Source of the DNA: Jutongia hominis
Lineage (GTDB): Bacteria; Bacillota; Clostridia; Lachnospirales; Lachnospiraceae
Assembly (NCBI RefSeq): GCF_014384965.1
Contig: NZ_JACRSW010000011.1
Coordinates: forward strand, 1-64,000
Length of the DNA stretch: 64,000 nucleotides
Reading direction: 5' to 3'
The position numbers were made by a program, and so were the translations under genes. Shown piece after piece: positions 54,091-63,054 of the stretch. Below the pieces are notes generated by a model that searched no databases, was not told the origin of the DNA, and saw only the letters and a list, made by a program, of their open reading frames with translations. Numbering within the stretch: the first letter of the stretch is position 1; each line of letters opens with the position of its first letter.

Positions 54091-54987
54091 TCACCGGCTC
54101 TTTTCTTCCTTTACCTGTCTTTCCTTAAAGCCTTCATCGTACTTTCCATCTTCCAGCCTGTCGTAAAAACAATCCTCTTCAATCGTTCCAAAATCCTCAT
54201 ACATTTGGTGAAGGAAGTCATTCTGTAGCTTCTTTGGTACATCATCATCCTTTGACATATCCTGATAAAAATAGAACTTCTGCTTTAGCTTTGCCCTGTA
54301 ATCATAGATATCCTCTATCTTTTCCGGTGTGCCATACTCCCTCTTGTATGCCTTGAAATTTGTAGTTGAAAGTGTGGAACCTAGATAAATGCCGTGCTCC
54401 CACGATACCCCGATTGTGGTATTGTCCTTTGTAGGCTTCTCATCCTTCGGATAACGCTTATACTCTGTCGCACCAAGGGCGATTGTAAGGGAACCTGACT
54501 TCATATCCATCACCACAAGATTCCTTGGTGATAATGCTTCAAGCACCATGTAATCATGGTCATTGAAGTTATGGAATGTCTGTCCCCTTTCAAATGATCT
54601 GTCCACACTTTCATAATGCAGGTTAAAATCATCCACCCAGCCCTTATCGGTCATTCCAATCTCCTTAAGCTTTGCAACACATTCAGAAGAACTGGCTTCT
54701 TTATCAAACCGAAATTCTTTGGAATCGTTATAAAGTCCCTGAAGAAAGTGCCCCAGCTGAATATCATCCAGACAGAATCTCGCAGATACAGTTACATTTG
54801 CTGCCCTGTAATACTCTGCGAAGTTATCTGCTTCACCAAGTGTTCTTCCAAGCTGCAACAAATTGTCTGCAAGCCCTGACATGTCATCAACTGCTATAAA
54901 ACTCTTATAATCATCCAGAGTCATCAGCATATTTGTCTCTGTTCCCCTGTCGTTTTCTGTTACCAGTATCATATCTTTTAAATCCAT
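54091..54987 (-). CDS. ICE protein of unknown function (possibly YodL/DUF4316-related)
   Basis: A 298-residue protein with a middle block DYMVLEALSPRNLVVMDMKS and a C-terminal charged region rich in Tyr and Asp. Genes in this place of related elements often code for YodL/DUF4316 proteins, but I cannot confirm that here. The ATG at 54987 has AGGAGG 5 nt upstream. It directly follows the NlpC/P60 gene. Confidence 0.55.
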   Translation of the reverse strand: MDLKDMILVTENDRGTETNMLMTLDDYKSFIAVDDMSGLADNLLQLGRTLGEADNFAEYYRAANVTVSARFCLDDIQLGHFLQGLYNDSKEFRFDKEASSSECVAKLKEIGMTDKGWVDDFNLHYESVDRSFERGQTFHNFNDHDYMVLEALSPRNLVVMDMKSGSLTIALGATEYKRYPKDEKPTKDNTTIGVSWEHGIYLGSTLSTTNFKAYKREYGTPEKIEDIYDYRAKLKQKFYFYQDMSKDDDVPKKLQNDFLHQMYEDFGTIEEDCFYDRLEDGKYDEGFKERQVKEEKSR

Positions 54988-55037
54988 TCTTACCTCCTGT
55001 CTCAGAGATGGACTATGCCCTCTCTGCAAATTTCCTG

Positions 55038-56963
55038 TTATGGTCTTCCTATCACAACAATCTTTCCTGTGCTTGCCACATCCCTGTAGACCACACCAAG
55101 ACTTTCATTAAGTGCCTCTACCACCTTGCCATTTCCGACATATACTGCCACATGGCTGATGTTCTTATATCTTCCGTTGCTTGTAAAACTATAAAAGATA
55201 AGGTCTCCCGGCTGTAACTCATCAAAGGAGACTGTCTTTCCGGCTTCATCCAGTCCCTGTGCCTCCGCTGCCGCTGTGGTTGCACCGCCGTAACTAATAT
55301 CCACGCCTGCATCTTTCCATGAATAATAGGCTAAGGAACTGCAGTCATAATAGTTACCGCTGTCTCTTAAATCCTGACTATAAGGAAAACCAACTCTGTG
55401 TAGTGCATAGGAGCAGACTGTTTTCTGCCTGCTGTCTGTAATTTCGTTTAGGATGGCATTGATTTCATCCTCAGTCATGGAGCTTACTCCCGGACTGCCG
55501 CCTCCACCTCCACTTCCGCTTCCGGCATATCCAAGCTGTCCCATAAACTCAGGACTCATGATCTGCTCAAGCATTTCCACCTGATCAGAATTAAATCCAT
55601 AGACCGAAATCATATCCCTGTACGATTTTAGTGTGACATTCACATACAGAACCGACTTCGTGACAGTAGTTACATTACCGTCTGCATCTGTTTCTTCCAC
55701 ATCCTTTGTTCCGGTGCTTGTGGTGTATGAACACATATCATTTACAACTGCCTGCAGCCAGCCTTTAGAAGTATCATTCATGACTGTTGCAGTATCTCCG
55801 ACACCATGCTTGACCATATAGACTGCCATGATGTCATAGTAATTGCTTGGATTTTCTTCCATACCTTCATAATCCACATAGACAAGCTCTCCAAGGTCAT
55901 ATCCGGTATGCTCATTCACTTTCGTGTTCACATCCCGGTTAAACTCCTGCACATAGGCACTCGTTACTGTCTGCACGGTATCTCCTGATTCAAGTGGTGG
56001 CAGGAATAAAGCAAATGGAGAATTGTAAAGGATTGCTATCACCGCTATAACCGGAACCGCAATCATGGCAACTACAAGAACAAGTAATAAAAGCACCAAT
56101 CCGATAATCGGTGCAGCTGCCTTTACCCAGGTAATCGCTTTTCGCACAATCAGATCCTTTACCAGCTTTGCCACACTATCCGTCTGATTCTCCTGTGCTT
56201 TCATCTTATCCAGAAAGAACTTTATCTTCCTGCTCCGGTTTGTCATCTTTTCATCCTTGACCTCTATGGACACACCTGCCGCATATCCGGCTGCCATGCC
56301 GATTGCCGTGCCTACTCCCGGTGCAACCGCTGTTCCTGCCGCCGTAGCAGCTGCCTTTGTAGCAGTTTTCGTTGCAACCTTGGCAGTAGTCTTTGCTGTT
56401 TCTTTTGCCGTCTCTTTAGCTACCGTCTTGGCTGTATCTTTGGCAGCTTTCTTTGCTGTCTTTTTTGCCAGCTTCTTTCCTGCCTCTACCTTCTTGATAC
56501 GCTTCTTTGCCTCGGCTGCCGCCTTTTTCCTGAAAAGTGCAGCCCCCTTGGATGCTGTTCCGGTAACAGGTCGGCTTGATTCATATGCAAGATATGCCGC
56601 CTGCGATACCTCCTGACCGCCTTCCACCTGATCTGTTACTGCCCCGGCTACAAGTGCTCCAGTTCTTCCTGCAATGTGAAGATTCGTGTTCTTGGTCTTG
56701 ATGGAAGTGTTTGATTCCTTAAGGTTTTGCTTGAATCTTGATAATCCCTTATTCTTCGGCTCCGACTGATGAATGGTACTCTTGCGATAGGACTTCTTTC
56801 TATCCGTATCAGTTACCTTTGCACCAGCTGTCTTAGGACCTCTCTCTACTGTATAGATGTTACTCCCCTTAATCTTGGCTCCCTTCGGTTCGTGGGCATG
56901 AATCTTGGCTTTCTCCTTGGTGTGAATGACCATCGGTTTGTCATCAACCTTTCTAATTTTCAA
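55038..56963 (-). CDS. Membrane-bound NlpC/P60 cell-wall hydrolase of the transfer machinery
   Basis: A 641-residue protein. The first 150 residues are basic; then a Lys/Ala-rich helical run (residues about 155-215, repeating KxxAKxxAK); a membrane helix near 285-315; a domain of 180 residues related to VirB8/VirB1-like parts; and a C-terminal NlpC/P60 peptidase with Cys in NYYDCSSLAYYS (near 540) and His in NISHVAVYVGNG (near 603). It opens peptidoglycan for the conjugation channel. I prefer TTG 56963 (AGGAGG 8 nt away) to GTG 56972. Confidence 0.85.
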   Translation of the reverse strand: MKIRKVDDKPMVIHTKEKAKIHAHEPKGAKIKGSNIYTVERGPKTAGAKVTDTDRKKSYRKSTIHQSEPKNKGLSRFKQNLKESNTSIKTKNTNLHIAGRTGALVAGAVTDQVEGGQEVSQAAYLAYESSRPVTGTASKGAALFRKKAAAEAKKRIKKVEAGKKLAKKTAKKAAKDTAKTVAKETAKETAKTTAKVATKTATKAAATAAGTAVAPGVGTAIGMAAGYAAGVSIEVKDEKMTNRSRKIKFFLDKMKAQENQTDSVAKLVKDLIVRKAITWVKAAAPIIGLVLLLLVLVVAMIAVPVIAVIAILYNSPFALFLPPLESGDTVQTVTSAYVQEFNRDVNTKVNEHTGYDLGELVYVDYEGMEENPSNYYDIMAVYMVKHGVGDTATVMNDTSKGWLQAVVNDMCSYTTSTGTKDVEETDADGNVTTVTKSVLYVNVTLKSYRDMISVYGFNSDQVEMLEQIMSPEFMGQLGYAGSGSGGGGGSPGVSSMTEDEINAILNEITDSRQKTVCSYALHRVGFPYSQDLRDSGNYYDCSSLAYYSWKDAGVDISYGGATTAAAEAQGLDEAGKTVSFDELQPGDLIFYSFTSNGRYKNISHVAVYVGNGKVVEALNESLGVVYRDVASTGKIVVIGRP

Positions 56964-56995
56964 TTTTCTCACCTCCTACTTTGAAAAATAAAATA

Positions 56996-57030
56996 AGCCG
57001 CTAGGGAGCAAAAATTACTCCTTAACGGCT
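56996..57030 (-). terminator. Terminator after pnuC
   Basis: AGCCGTTAAGGAG pairs with CTCCCTAGCGGCT on the minus strand, followed by TATTTTATTTTT. It isolates the cargo genes from the NlpC/P60 gene. Confidence 0.8.
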
Positions 57031-57080
57031 ATGTAAAATCATTCAATATTCAATTATTAAAAGCAACATGAAACTGGAAT

Positions 57081-57788
57081 TTACATTATGCTCACAACAT
57101 TAGTTATTTCTTGCTGTCTGGTTTTCATTTTTCTCCAACTTACAAATCCGTATATATCATTAGCAAAGAACGCAATAAAACATACTACCACCGAAACATA
57201 TCTAATATCATACAGACTTGCCAATATCCATAATATAATCAAAACAATATCATTGGCAGCGTATGCCAATGCAAAATACGGACTTCTCCTAAAGGTAAGG
57301 TATACTGCAAGAAAACTTGTTGTTACCGATATAGTGCTCGGGATGATGTTAGCTGTATTAAAACACTTCAAAATCAAATAGAATAGAAATGTAACAACAA
57401 ATGTCACAATCCACATACAGACATTTTCTCTTTTTCCAATGCTATTAACTTTAACCTCCGCTTTGTTTCCGTTATACGGATTCTTCAGCCATGATATTAA
57501 GGCAAAAATTGCCATCGGCATTGTCATTCCAAGATATGTAATCATCTCCCCATAATACGAAAAGGTATATGAAATAATCCCATACAGCAAACTGAATACA
57601 ACCATAAGTAATTGTCCAAACGGATTTCCCTTTGCGTTAAATATCAAAGATGTTACTCCTATTAGCGATGCACACAAAGTCATATAATTTATTCTGTCAA
57701 AAACACAGAATGAAATTATAATAACCATTACAGAAGAACTCCACAAAACAATTTCACTTTTTGAAAAATAGTCCTTAAACTCTTTCAT
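57081..57788 (-). CDS. pnuC: PnuC-family vitamin transporter
   Basis: A 235-residue membrane protein with about seven helices and PnuC marks: NPFGQLLMVVFSLLYGIISY, GEMITYLGMTMPMAIFALIS, AYAANDIVLIILWILAS, VCFIAFFANDIYGFVSWRKM. The family takes up nicotinamide riboside, or thiamine or riboflavin in some members; the ligand cannot be told from sequence alone. The ATG at 57788 has GGAGG 5 nt upstream. It is preceded by a leader RNA almost like that of the next gene upstream. Cargo within the transfer genes. Confidence 0.85.
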   Translation of the reverse strand: MKEFKDYFSKSEIVLWSSSVMVIIISFCVFDRINYMTLCASLIGVTSLIFNAKGNPFGQLLMVVFSLLYGIISYTFSYYGEMITYLGMTMPMAIFALISWLKNPYNGNKAEVKVNSIGKRENVCMWIVTFVVTFLFYLILKCFNTANIIPSTISVTTSFLAVYLTFRRSPYFALAYAANDIVLIILWILASLYDIRYVSVVVCFIAFFANDIYGFVSWRKMKTRQQEITNVVSIM

Positions 57789-57799
57789 AATAACCTCCA

Positions 57800-57886
57800 A
57801 AAAAATAAGCATCCGAATATACATCTTCAAAGACCTAACGATGTACAGTCGAATGCTTTACGCATCTACTACCCGGTGGCAGTGCT
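57800..57886 (-). ncRNA. Leader RNA of pnuC, candidate riboswitch or attenuator
   Basis: Minus-strand RNA with hairpin ACUGCC/GGGUAGU, then AUGC-GUAAA-GCAU, then a long stem GCAUUCG/CGGAUGC enclosing an ACAUC/GAUGU stem-loop that is identical in the second copy at 58412-58494. The arm GCAUUCG can pair with either the small or the long stem, and the long stem is followed by a U-rich tract. This gives mutually exclusive folds, the layout of a ligand-controlled terminator. Confidence 0.6.
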
Positions 57887-58386
57887 TATTCTTTATCAAC
57901 TTTTTTCATTTTAACCAGGTCAATTGCTTCTTTACCAGTCAGGTGTTCAATTGTCATTTCAATGATTGCCATGTTTCTGATAGAAGAATCAATTTCTTTA
58001 GGAATTCCATCTTTGTAATCTGCTGAATATTTCATAAAAAGCAAGGTTGCAATACGACGCATTTCATTCATATCTTCTACAAGATGTACTTTACCGAACG
58101 CAATGACGCTTCTGAAATATGTAGTATATTTCTCCGGCACAATATGATCTTGATCAATTACGCAAAAAGATGCTTTTTCATGTTTAATAATTGCATCAAT
58201 TTTGTGTCCGCTTTTAGCAGAATGGAAATACAGTTTTCCATCTATATAAACATAGCTTATAGGAACGGCGTATGGATAATCATTATCTCCGATTAACGCT
58301 AAAGTTCCGCTTGTATTTCTGTTCAAAATTTCTATAGCGGTTTCTTGTGGCAATAACTGCTTAAATCTTCTCATTTCTCTAAACAT
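57886..58386 (-). CDS. Pyridoxamine-phosphate-oxidase-fold flavoprotein, NimA-like
   Basis: A 166-residue protein of the NimA/Pyridox_ox_2 family: NTSGTLALIGDNDYPYAVPI, YVYIDGKLYFHSAKSGHKID, and YFRSVIAFGKVHLVEDMNEM. Such FMN-binding proteins reduce nitroimidazoles or unknown flavin-linked substrates. AAAGGAG lies 7 nt upstream of ATG 58386. It has its own promoter and leader RNA and is followed at once by the pnuC leader. The role here may be cofactor or drug related. Confidence 0.8.
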   Translation of the reverse strand: MFREMRRFKQLLPQETAIEILNRNTSGTLALIGDNDYPYAVPISYVYIDGKLYFHSAKSGHKIDAIIKHEKASFCVIDQDHIVPEKYTTYFRSVIAFGKVHLVEDMNEMRRIATLLFMKYSADYKDGIPKEIDSSIRNMAIIEMTIEHLTGKEAIDLVKMKKVDKE

Positions 58387-58411
58387 GGTTCTTCTCCTTT
58401 TAATGTTATAA

Positions 58412-58494
58412 AAGAAAAAGCATTTGAATGCACATCTTCAAAGACCTAACGATGTACAAACAAATGCTTTACGCATTCACTACCCGTTGGCAGT
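58412..58494 (-). ncRNA. Leader RNA of the NimA-like gene, candidate riboswitch or attenuator
   Basis: Same plan as 57800-57886: hairpin ACUGCC/GGGUAGU, AAUGC-GUAAA-GCAUU, and a long stem GCAUUUG/CAAAUGC around the identical ACAUC...GAUGU stem-loop, followed by UUUUUCUUUU (a clear terminator). Compared with the other copy, one base pair of the long stem has changed on both sides (C-G to U-A). Confidence 0.65.
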
Positions 58495-58518
58495 TTTTAT
58501 TCTATATTAACATTATCT

Positions 58519-58547
58519 ATTATAATAAATAACACCTCAAAAAACAA
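58519..58547 (-). promoter_or_regulatory. Promoter of the NimA-like gene
   Basis: TTGTTT (58542-58547), 17-nt spacer and TATAAT (58519-58524) on the minus strand, about 20 nt before the leader RNA. Confidence 0.7.
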
Positions 58548-58624
58548 TAGAAAATTCAAAGCTTCGCGAGCTTTGTACTTTCTTTAATTTTCTCAGTATT
58601 ACTGAAAGTTTCAAGTGGAAATTA

Positions 58625-58819
58625 TCAAATCAATTTTTTCGCATTATCTGCATTCAATTCAACATATCCACATTTTGGACATACATAACATGAAACAGTA
58701 CTATTCTTTTCATTCTCAAAGATACCGTTTTTCTTATTAGTTAAATAAACAACCGTACCTACTGCATCTCCTTTTAATTTTGCTTTAATCATTTCCTCTT
58801 TACATCTTAAACAATCCAT
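58625..58819 (-). CDS. Small zinc-ribbon protein
   Basis: A 64-residue protein with MDCLRCKEEM at the start and CYVCPKCGYVELN near the end, a four-Cys zinc ribbon. Similar small cargo proteins are common in Clostridia. GGAGG lies 7 nt upstream. It may bind nucleic acid; no function is proven. Confidence 0.75.
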   Translation of the reverse strand: MDCLRCKEEMIKAKLKGDAVGTVVYLTNKKNGIFENEKNSTVSCYVCPKCGYVELNADNAKKLI

Positions 58820-58861
58820 CTTTATTCCTCCATAAACTTCAAATTTTCTTTTCCCTAATAA

Positions 58862-58969
58862 TTACAAATATTCCTTGGAAATTGCTTCCACACCATACAT
58901 TTCCATAAATGCATCCAGGTCCGCTGCATCCCCAATCAACATATTCTCGTCAAAGTGTACGATAAGCAT
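58862..58969 (-). pseudogene. Short gene remnant
   Basis: 35 codons, MLIVHFDENMLIGDAADLDA... ending ISKEYL, with the look of a real coding sequence but no ribosome binding site and a stop two codons upstream. It is probably the 3' end of a gene broken when the pnuC cargo entered. I do not recognise the family. The rest of 58820-59160 holds only a hairpin at 59100. Confidence 0.35.
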
Positions 58970-59099
58970 ATCTTAAAATCCAGCCACATGTTCTCCGGTA
59001 CAAATGATACATTTTAGAACTGCTTCCTTATTTATTTTTCATATCGAATCTTATATGCTTTCTTCTTAAAAATAGGGAATATCTAATTTATTATCATCA

Positions 59100-59121
59100 A
59101 GGTCGGACATTCATCCGACCT
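59100..59121. terminator. Hairpin after virB4
   Basis: AGGTCGGA-CATTCA-TCCGACCT, a perfect 8-bp stem. The T-tract is weak on the minus strand, so termination is likely but not certain. Confidence 0.5.
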
Positions 59122-59160
59122 CTTGATTATACTATAGATTCTATAAAAATTCATCTGTTA

Positions 59161-61536
59161 TCACTGCAGCATTGCTTCTTTTTTCTTCTGTTCCGCAATC
59201 TTCTCATGAATGTTGGTATTATACAGCCTGTACAAATCTGTATCCTTACTAATCTGATTATCAAACGGAATCACCACCGAGCCACACTTGATAAGTCCCA
59301 TTCCCGATGCGGTATTGGTTACAAATCTAAGCTGTGCCTCTGATACTCCGATAACCTCTGCCATCTTGGAACTGTCTGTATTCGCCTGCTTTAAAAGTGC
59401 CACAAACTCTGAGTTTGCAAGCATTGTGGTTGCTGTGTAATTCTGCAACAGATCGACTACATTCTGCGTGATACCGGTACAAAGACCTCCCTGCTTTCTT
59501 ACTTTCTTCCAGAGCTGCTGTAAATATTTCGCAGAATACTCTGAATTAAGTAAGACATGGAACTCATCAATATAGAGCCATGTTGCCTTGCCTCTCTTAC
59601 CATTCTCAACAATTCTGTTCTGAATGGACTCCATCATAACAAGCATTGTGATAGGACTAAGCTCTGTACCTAAGTCCCTGATGCCATATACTGTGAATCT
59701 ATTATCCACATCCACATTTGTCTGGTGGTTGAAGATGTTAAGCGAACCATTTACAAAAAGTTCCAAAGACAATGCAATGTCTTTTGCCTCGTCCTCCGGC
59801 TGTGCCATGAGAATATCGTAAAAATCACTCATTACCGGGATATACTTCTCTTTGCTCCTTGCAATGTCGATATACAGTTTTCTCACACAGCGGTCGATGA
59901 TTGACTTCTGTCTTGAATTTAAGCTGTCACCGATGCACTGCTCACAAAGACCAAGCATGAACTCGCCCTTTTCTCTTACCATTCCCTTGGAATCATTCGG
60001 ATCAAGGCTCCATACATCCATCTCCAGCGGATTCACATAGTTATCCGTGTAGGTGGACATATTTACCACTGTTCCACCATAAGTCTCAGCAATATCAAAG
60101 TATTCGTTCATTGGATCTATAACGATTATTTCATCATCTCCCGACAAGAATACGCTGCCCATTTCCATCTTGCAGAAGAAGGATTTACCGGAACCCGGCA
60201 CACCAAATACAAAGCCATTTCCATTGATGAGCTTCTTTCTGTTACCGATATTCACATTCTTGCTGATCTGGTTGATGCCATAATAGTTTCCTGTGCTGTC
60301 ATTTAATTCCTGCACATTAAATGGCATAAGCACCGCAAGTGACTGGGTAAGAAGTGTACGCATTGTCTCCACCTGTCTTACACCAATCGGAAGTGCTGTG
60401 TTGAGTGCCTCCCTCTGCTTTAAGTAGTGTGTGTCAATCGTGCAGCTGTTACGCTTTCCGATAGTCTCTACTGTCTCACATACACTCTCAAGCTCCTTCT
60501 TGCTTTCTGCCATAAGAATAATGGTTACTCCCACAAAGAAAAGGCACTGGTCATTCTCACGGACATCATCCATGATTTCCTCAATCTCCTTTTTCTCCGT
60601 CCTTTTGGCATATGAGATTTCCGTAGAAAAATCGTTATTCTTATTACGGACTCTCTGCTGCTTAATGATATCCGACTCAATACCAAGGTATTTCTTCTGA
60701 AGCACCTTTGTTGTCAGATCCTTGGGAACAGGCACCACATCAATGCTCGTGATGGAATGAACCGGAAGGGAAGTAATCTCATTGATGAATCTGTCTGACA
60801 AACTGCTCGGATACTTTTTGATAAAAAGTGCCTTGCAGAATTTACTCTCATCCTCAAAATGGTCTGGGAAATATTTCACCATCCCATTGCACAGATCATT
60901 TCTAAAATCTGCCCCGACCTTCTTAGCCTTTTTGATATCAAAATCAAAACTGCCCTCATCTCCAAGATGATAATAGTCATAGAGCACTTTCAGTCTTTCA
61001 TTGCCATTAAGCGGTACAATCTCCGCACCAAGCTCAATGAAAGCCTTGTGTATCGTTGCCTCAAGGGTTGCAAACTGTGCCTTTGCCTCCTCAAAGTTCT
61101 TTCTCTCAATCGTGATTGTCAGGTATCTCTCCTGCTCAATCCCCTGTCTGCCCTCAATAATCTTCTCCTCAATGATGTCATTGTAGATTCTTCTGTAATT
61201 ATTGAAGCCATCATTTTTCTCAGCAATCAGAACCTTATCACGGAGGTCATCCATGTTTTTGTTCTTATTGTTGATCGTAATCTTATAATTACAATCCAGC
61301 GAATTTAAGAACTTGCAGTATCTCTCGAAAATACCGATCTGCTCATCCTCGGTTGCTGTCGTGTAATTGATGTCCTGAAAGCGGTAGCATTTGGAATACT
61401 TATTTTTGCTTACTTCAAAAATGCCGTTTTCAGCCACCGCCATAATCTCTATGGTTTCCTGAATGGATTTAGGTGTCTTATACAAAGGCTCACTCGCCTT
61501 CTTTAATAACTTAAATCCGTCTGTAAATAAACCCAT
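59161..61536 (-). CDS. VirB4/TraE-family conjugation ATPase
   Basis: A 791-residue ATPase of the type IV secretion system: N-terminal CagE/VirB4 domain, Walker A FGVPGSGKSFF near residue 447, DPMNEYFDIAETYGG, Walker B ATWLYIDEFHVLL near 658, and GLCTGITQNVVDLL. It powers assembly of the channel and DNA transfer at the membrane. GAGG lies 9 nt upstream. It follows the PrgI gene with an intervening hairpin, as in Tn1549-like elements. Confidence 0.95.
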   Translation of the reverse strand: MGLFTDGFKLLKKASEPLYKTPKSIQETIEIMAVAENGIFEVSKNKYSKCYRFQDINYTTATEDEQIGIFERYCKFLNSLDCNYKITINNKNKNMDDLRDKVLIAEKNDGFNNYRRIYNDIIEEKIIEGRQGIEQERYLTITIERKNFEEAKAQFATLEATIHKAFIELGAEIVPLNGNERLKVLYDYYHLGDEGSFDFDIKKAKKVGADFRNDLCNGMVKYFPDHFEDESKFCKALFIKKYPSSLSDRFINEITSLPVHSITSIDVVPVPKDLTTKVLQKKYLGIESDIIKQQRVRNKNNDFSTEISYAKRTEKKEIEEIMDDVRENDQCLFFVGVTIILMAESKKELESVCETVETIGKRNSCTIDTHYLKQREALNTALPIGVRQVETMRTLLTQSLAVLMPFNVQELNDSTGNYYGINQISKNVNIGNRKKLINGNGFVFGVPGSGKSFFCKMEMGSVFLSGDDEIIVIDPMNEYFDIAETYGGTVVNMSTYTDNYVNPLEMDVWSLDPNDSKGMVREKGEFMLGLCEQCIGDSLNSRQKSIIDRCVRKLYIDIARSKEKYIPVMSDFYDILMAQPEDEAKDIALSLELFVNGSLNIFNHQTNVDVDNRFTVYGIRDLGTELSPITMLVMMESIQNRIVENGKRGKATWLYIDEFHVLLNSEYSAKYLQQLWKKVRKQGGLCTGITQNVVDLLQNYTATTMLANSEFVALLKQANTDSSKMAEVIGVSEAQLRFVTNTASGMGLIKCGSVVIPFDNQISKDTDLYRLYNTNIHEKIAEQKKKEAMLQ

Positions 61537-61563
61537 GTCTCTAACCTCGCTTTCTTATAATGA

Positions 61564-61592
61564 AAGCCCGCCGGGAACTTCACCCTGCGGGC
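61564..61592 (-). other. Hairpin between prgI and virB4
   Basis: AGCCCGC pairs with GCGGGCT, with an inner stem GGGTGAA/TTCCC. On the minus strand it is followed by TTTC. It may reduce virB4 expression or protect the mRNA. Confidence 0.55.
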
Positions 61593-61628
61593 TATGTTCC
61601 CGACCTTGCGGTCAGATACTATTCGTTT

Positions 61629-62141
61629 CTAATGCATTGCCTTATATGCTGCAATACCAGCTGCTATCGCAACAATGACTGCGACAAGTCCAAGCAGCAT
61701 GTTTCTCGTCTTTTTCTTCATCGCTTCAAACTCCTCCTGCTTCTTTACTGCCGAATCAGCTGTTGCAGTCTTCGGTTCTGCCTTTCTGCCTTTCTTCTTT
61801 ACTTGTTCATTCTGTTCTGCTTCTAACTGCTTTATTGCAGGCTCTCCCTCTGTTGATACATAGGTAAGTGCCCTGTTTCCAAACATAAAATGCAGTTTCT
61901 TTCCCATATACTCGTAGAAATTCATCCCATTAAAGGAATAGAAACCACCAAGTGCAATCGGTGCCACACAGGGAATTGCCACATAAGCAGAACCCGTAAG
62001 ACCGATATACTTGTAAAGAAGAAGGACGATACCGCCACCAACCACTACGCTTGCAATGGAAAATATAAGCTGTCTTGCTGTAAGTCCCATTGCCACTGAT
62101 TCCTGATATCGGTCAATATCCTTGTTAATCTCAATAACCAC
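61629..62141 (-). CDS. PrgI-family conjugation membrane protein
   Basis: A 170-residue protein with two early membrane helices (LIFSIASVVVGGGIVLLLYK and SAYVAIPCVAPIALGGFYSF), the motif MNFYEYMGKKLHFMFGNRALTY and a Lys-rich tail with a final membrane helix. It is the VirB3-like partner of VirB4. It starts at GTG 62141 with GGGAGG 8 nt upstream. Confidence 0.9.
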   Translation of the reverse strand: MVIEINKDIDRYQESVAMGLTARQLIFSIASVVVGGGIVLLLYKYIGLTGSAYVAIPCVAPIALGGFYSFNGMNFYEYMGKKLHFMFGNRALTYVSTEGEPAIKQLEAEQNEQVKKKGRKAEPKTATADSAVKKQEEFEAMKKKTRNMLLGLVAVIVAIAAGIAAYKAMH

Positions 62142-62157
62142 TGTTCATGCCTCCCTT

Positions 62158-63000
62158 CTATAATCCAAATGCCTTGCTTGTAAGTGTCTGTGCTCCCTTC
62201 ACACTTCCAACAGTCATTGCTATCGTAAATGTCATTTCACACAGATATATAAGCGTCTGTGCCCAGTCAGCATAACTTCCTGTAAATGCCGGAAGTCCTG
62301 CATTGATAAATGCATTACATACCACAATCGCAAGTGCCATCGTTACTGCCTCAAATACACATGAAAGAAAATATTTGCAGTAGGTAGCCATTGTATGACT
62401 GACCATCCTGTTTCCTGCCATCGTGGAACAGGCAATCGCACCGAGCGGCACAATAATCAGGATCTTTAAGAACCTGAAATACACTGTGTAGATGATAAAA
62501 AATCCACATATAATAATGATGATTGCAAGCAAAGCTGTAAGTATCAGCATTACTAAACTTTCACCAAATCCAAGTCCCTTAATGATATCTGCCTGTGTAC
62601 TGTCAATGGCTAGCTGCGTCGTTGTCCCGGCAGATATAAGTCCCACCAGATTTCCTATGGAAGTAAAAAATGCTTTCATAATCGTGACATTATTTGCAAC
62701 AAACCATTCTGCAAGTCCCAGTCGGATAAGCATACGAAATATAGACTCAAACCTCATCTCATCTTTTACATCTATGCTTTCCGAGCAGAAACCGATAACA
62801 AAGAACAGCACAACGAGGGATGAACCGACCGCTACAAAGACCGGCTCAATACCCTCAATAACTGCCCAAGGACCTCCGCCCTTGAAACTGACCGGTGACT
62901 GTCCAAGCATTGCAAAGACCAGGGATATCTGATTGTTCCAAAACCCAAACACCGCCTCAAGAAGTGCAAGGATCTTGTCTCCAAGCTTAAAAATATCCAT
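62158..63000 (-). CDS. VirB6/TrsL-like conjugation membrane protein
   Basis: A 280-residue protein with about six membrane helices (SSLVVLFFVIGFCSESIDVK, LVMLILTALLAIIIIICGFF, FAIVV-type central region) ending KGAQTLTSKAFGL. This is the CD1107/TrsL-like channel protein of Tn1549-type systems. GAGGTG lies upstream of ATG 63000. It is 16 bp before prgI. Confidence 0.85.
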   Translation of the reverse strand: MDIFKLGDKILALLEAVFGFWNNQISLVFAMLGQSPVSFKGGGPWAVIEGIEPVFVAVGSSLVVLFFVIGFCSESIDVKDEMRFESIFRMLIRLGLAEWFVANNVTIMKAFFTSIGNLVGLISAGTTTQLAIDSTQADIIKGLGFGESLVMLILTALLAIIIIICGFFIIYTVYFRFLKILIIVPLGAIACSTMAGNRMVSHTMATYCKYFLSCVFEAVTMALAIVVCNAFINAGLPAFTGSYADWAQTLIYLCEMTFTIAMTVGSVKGAQTLTSKAFGL

Positions 63001-63054
63001 ACTTGTTATTCACCTCTTTCCTTTTACTAAAAGGGGAACTCTTTTTCCCCAATC

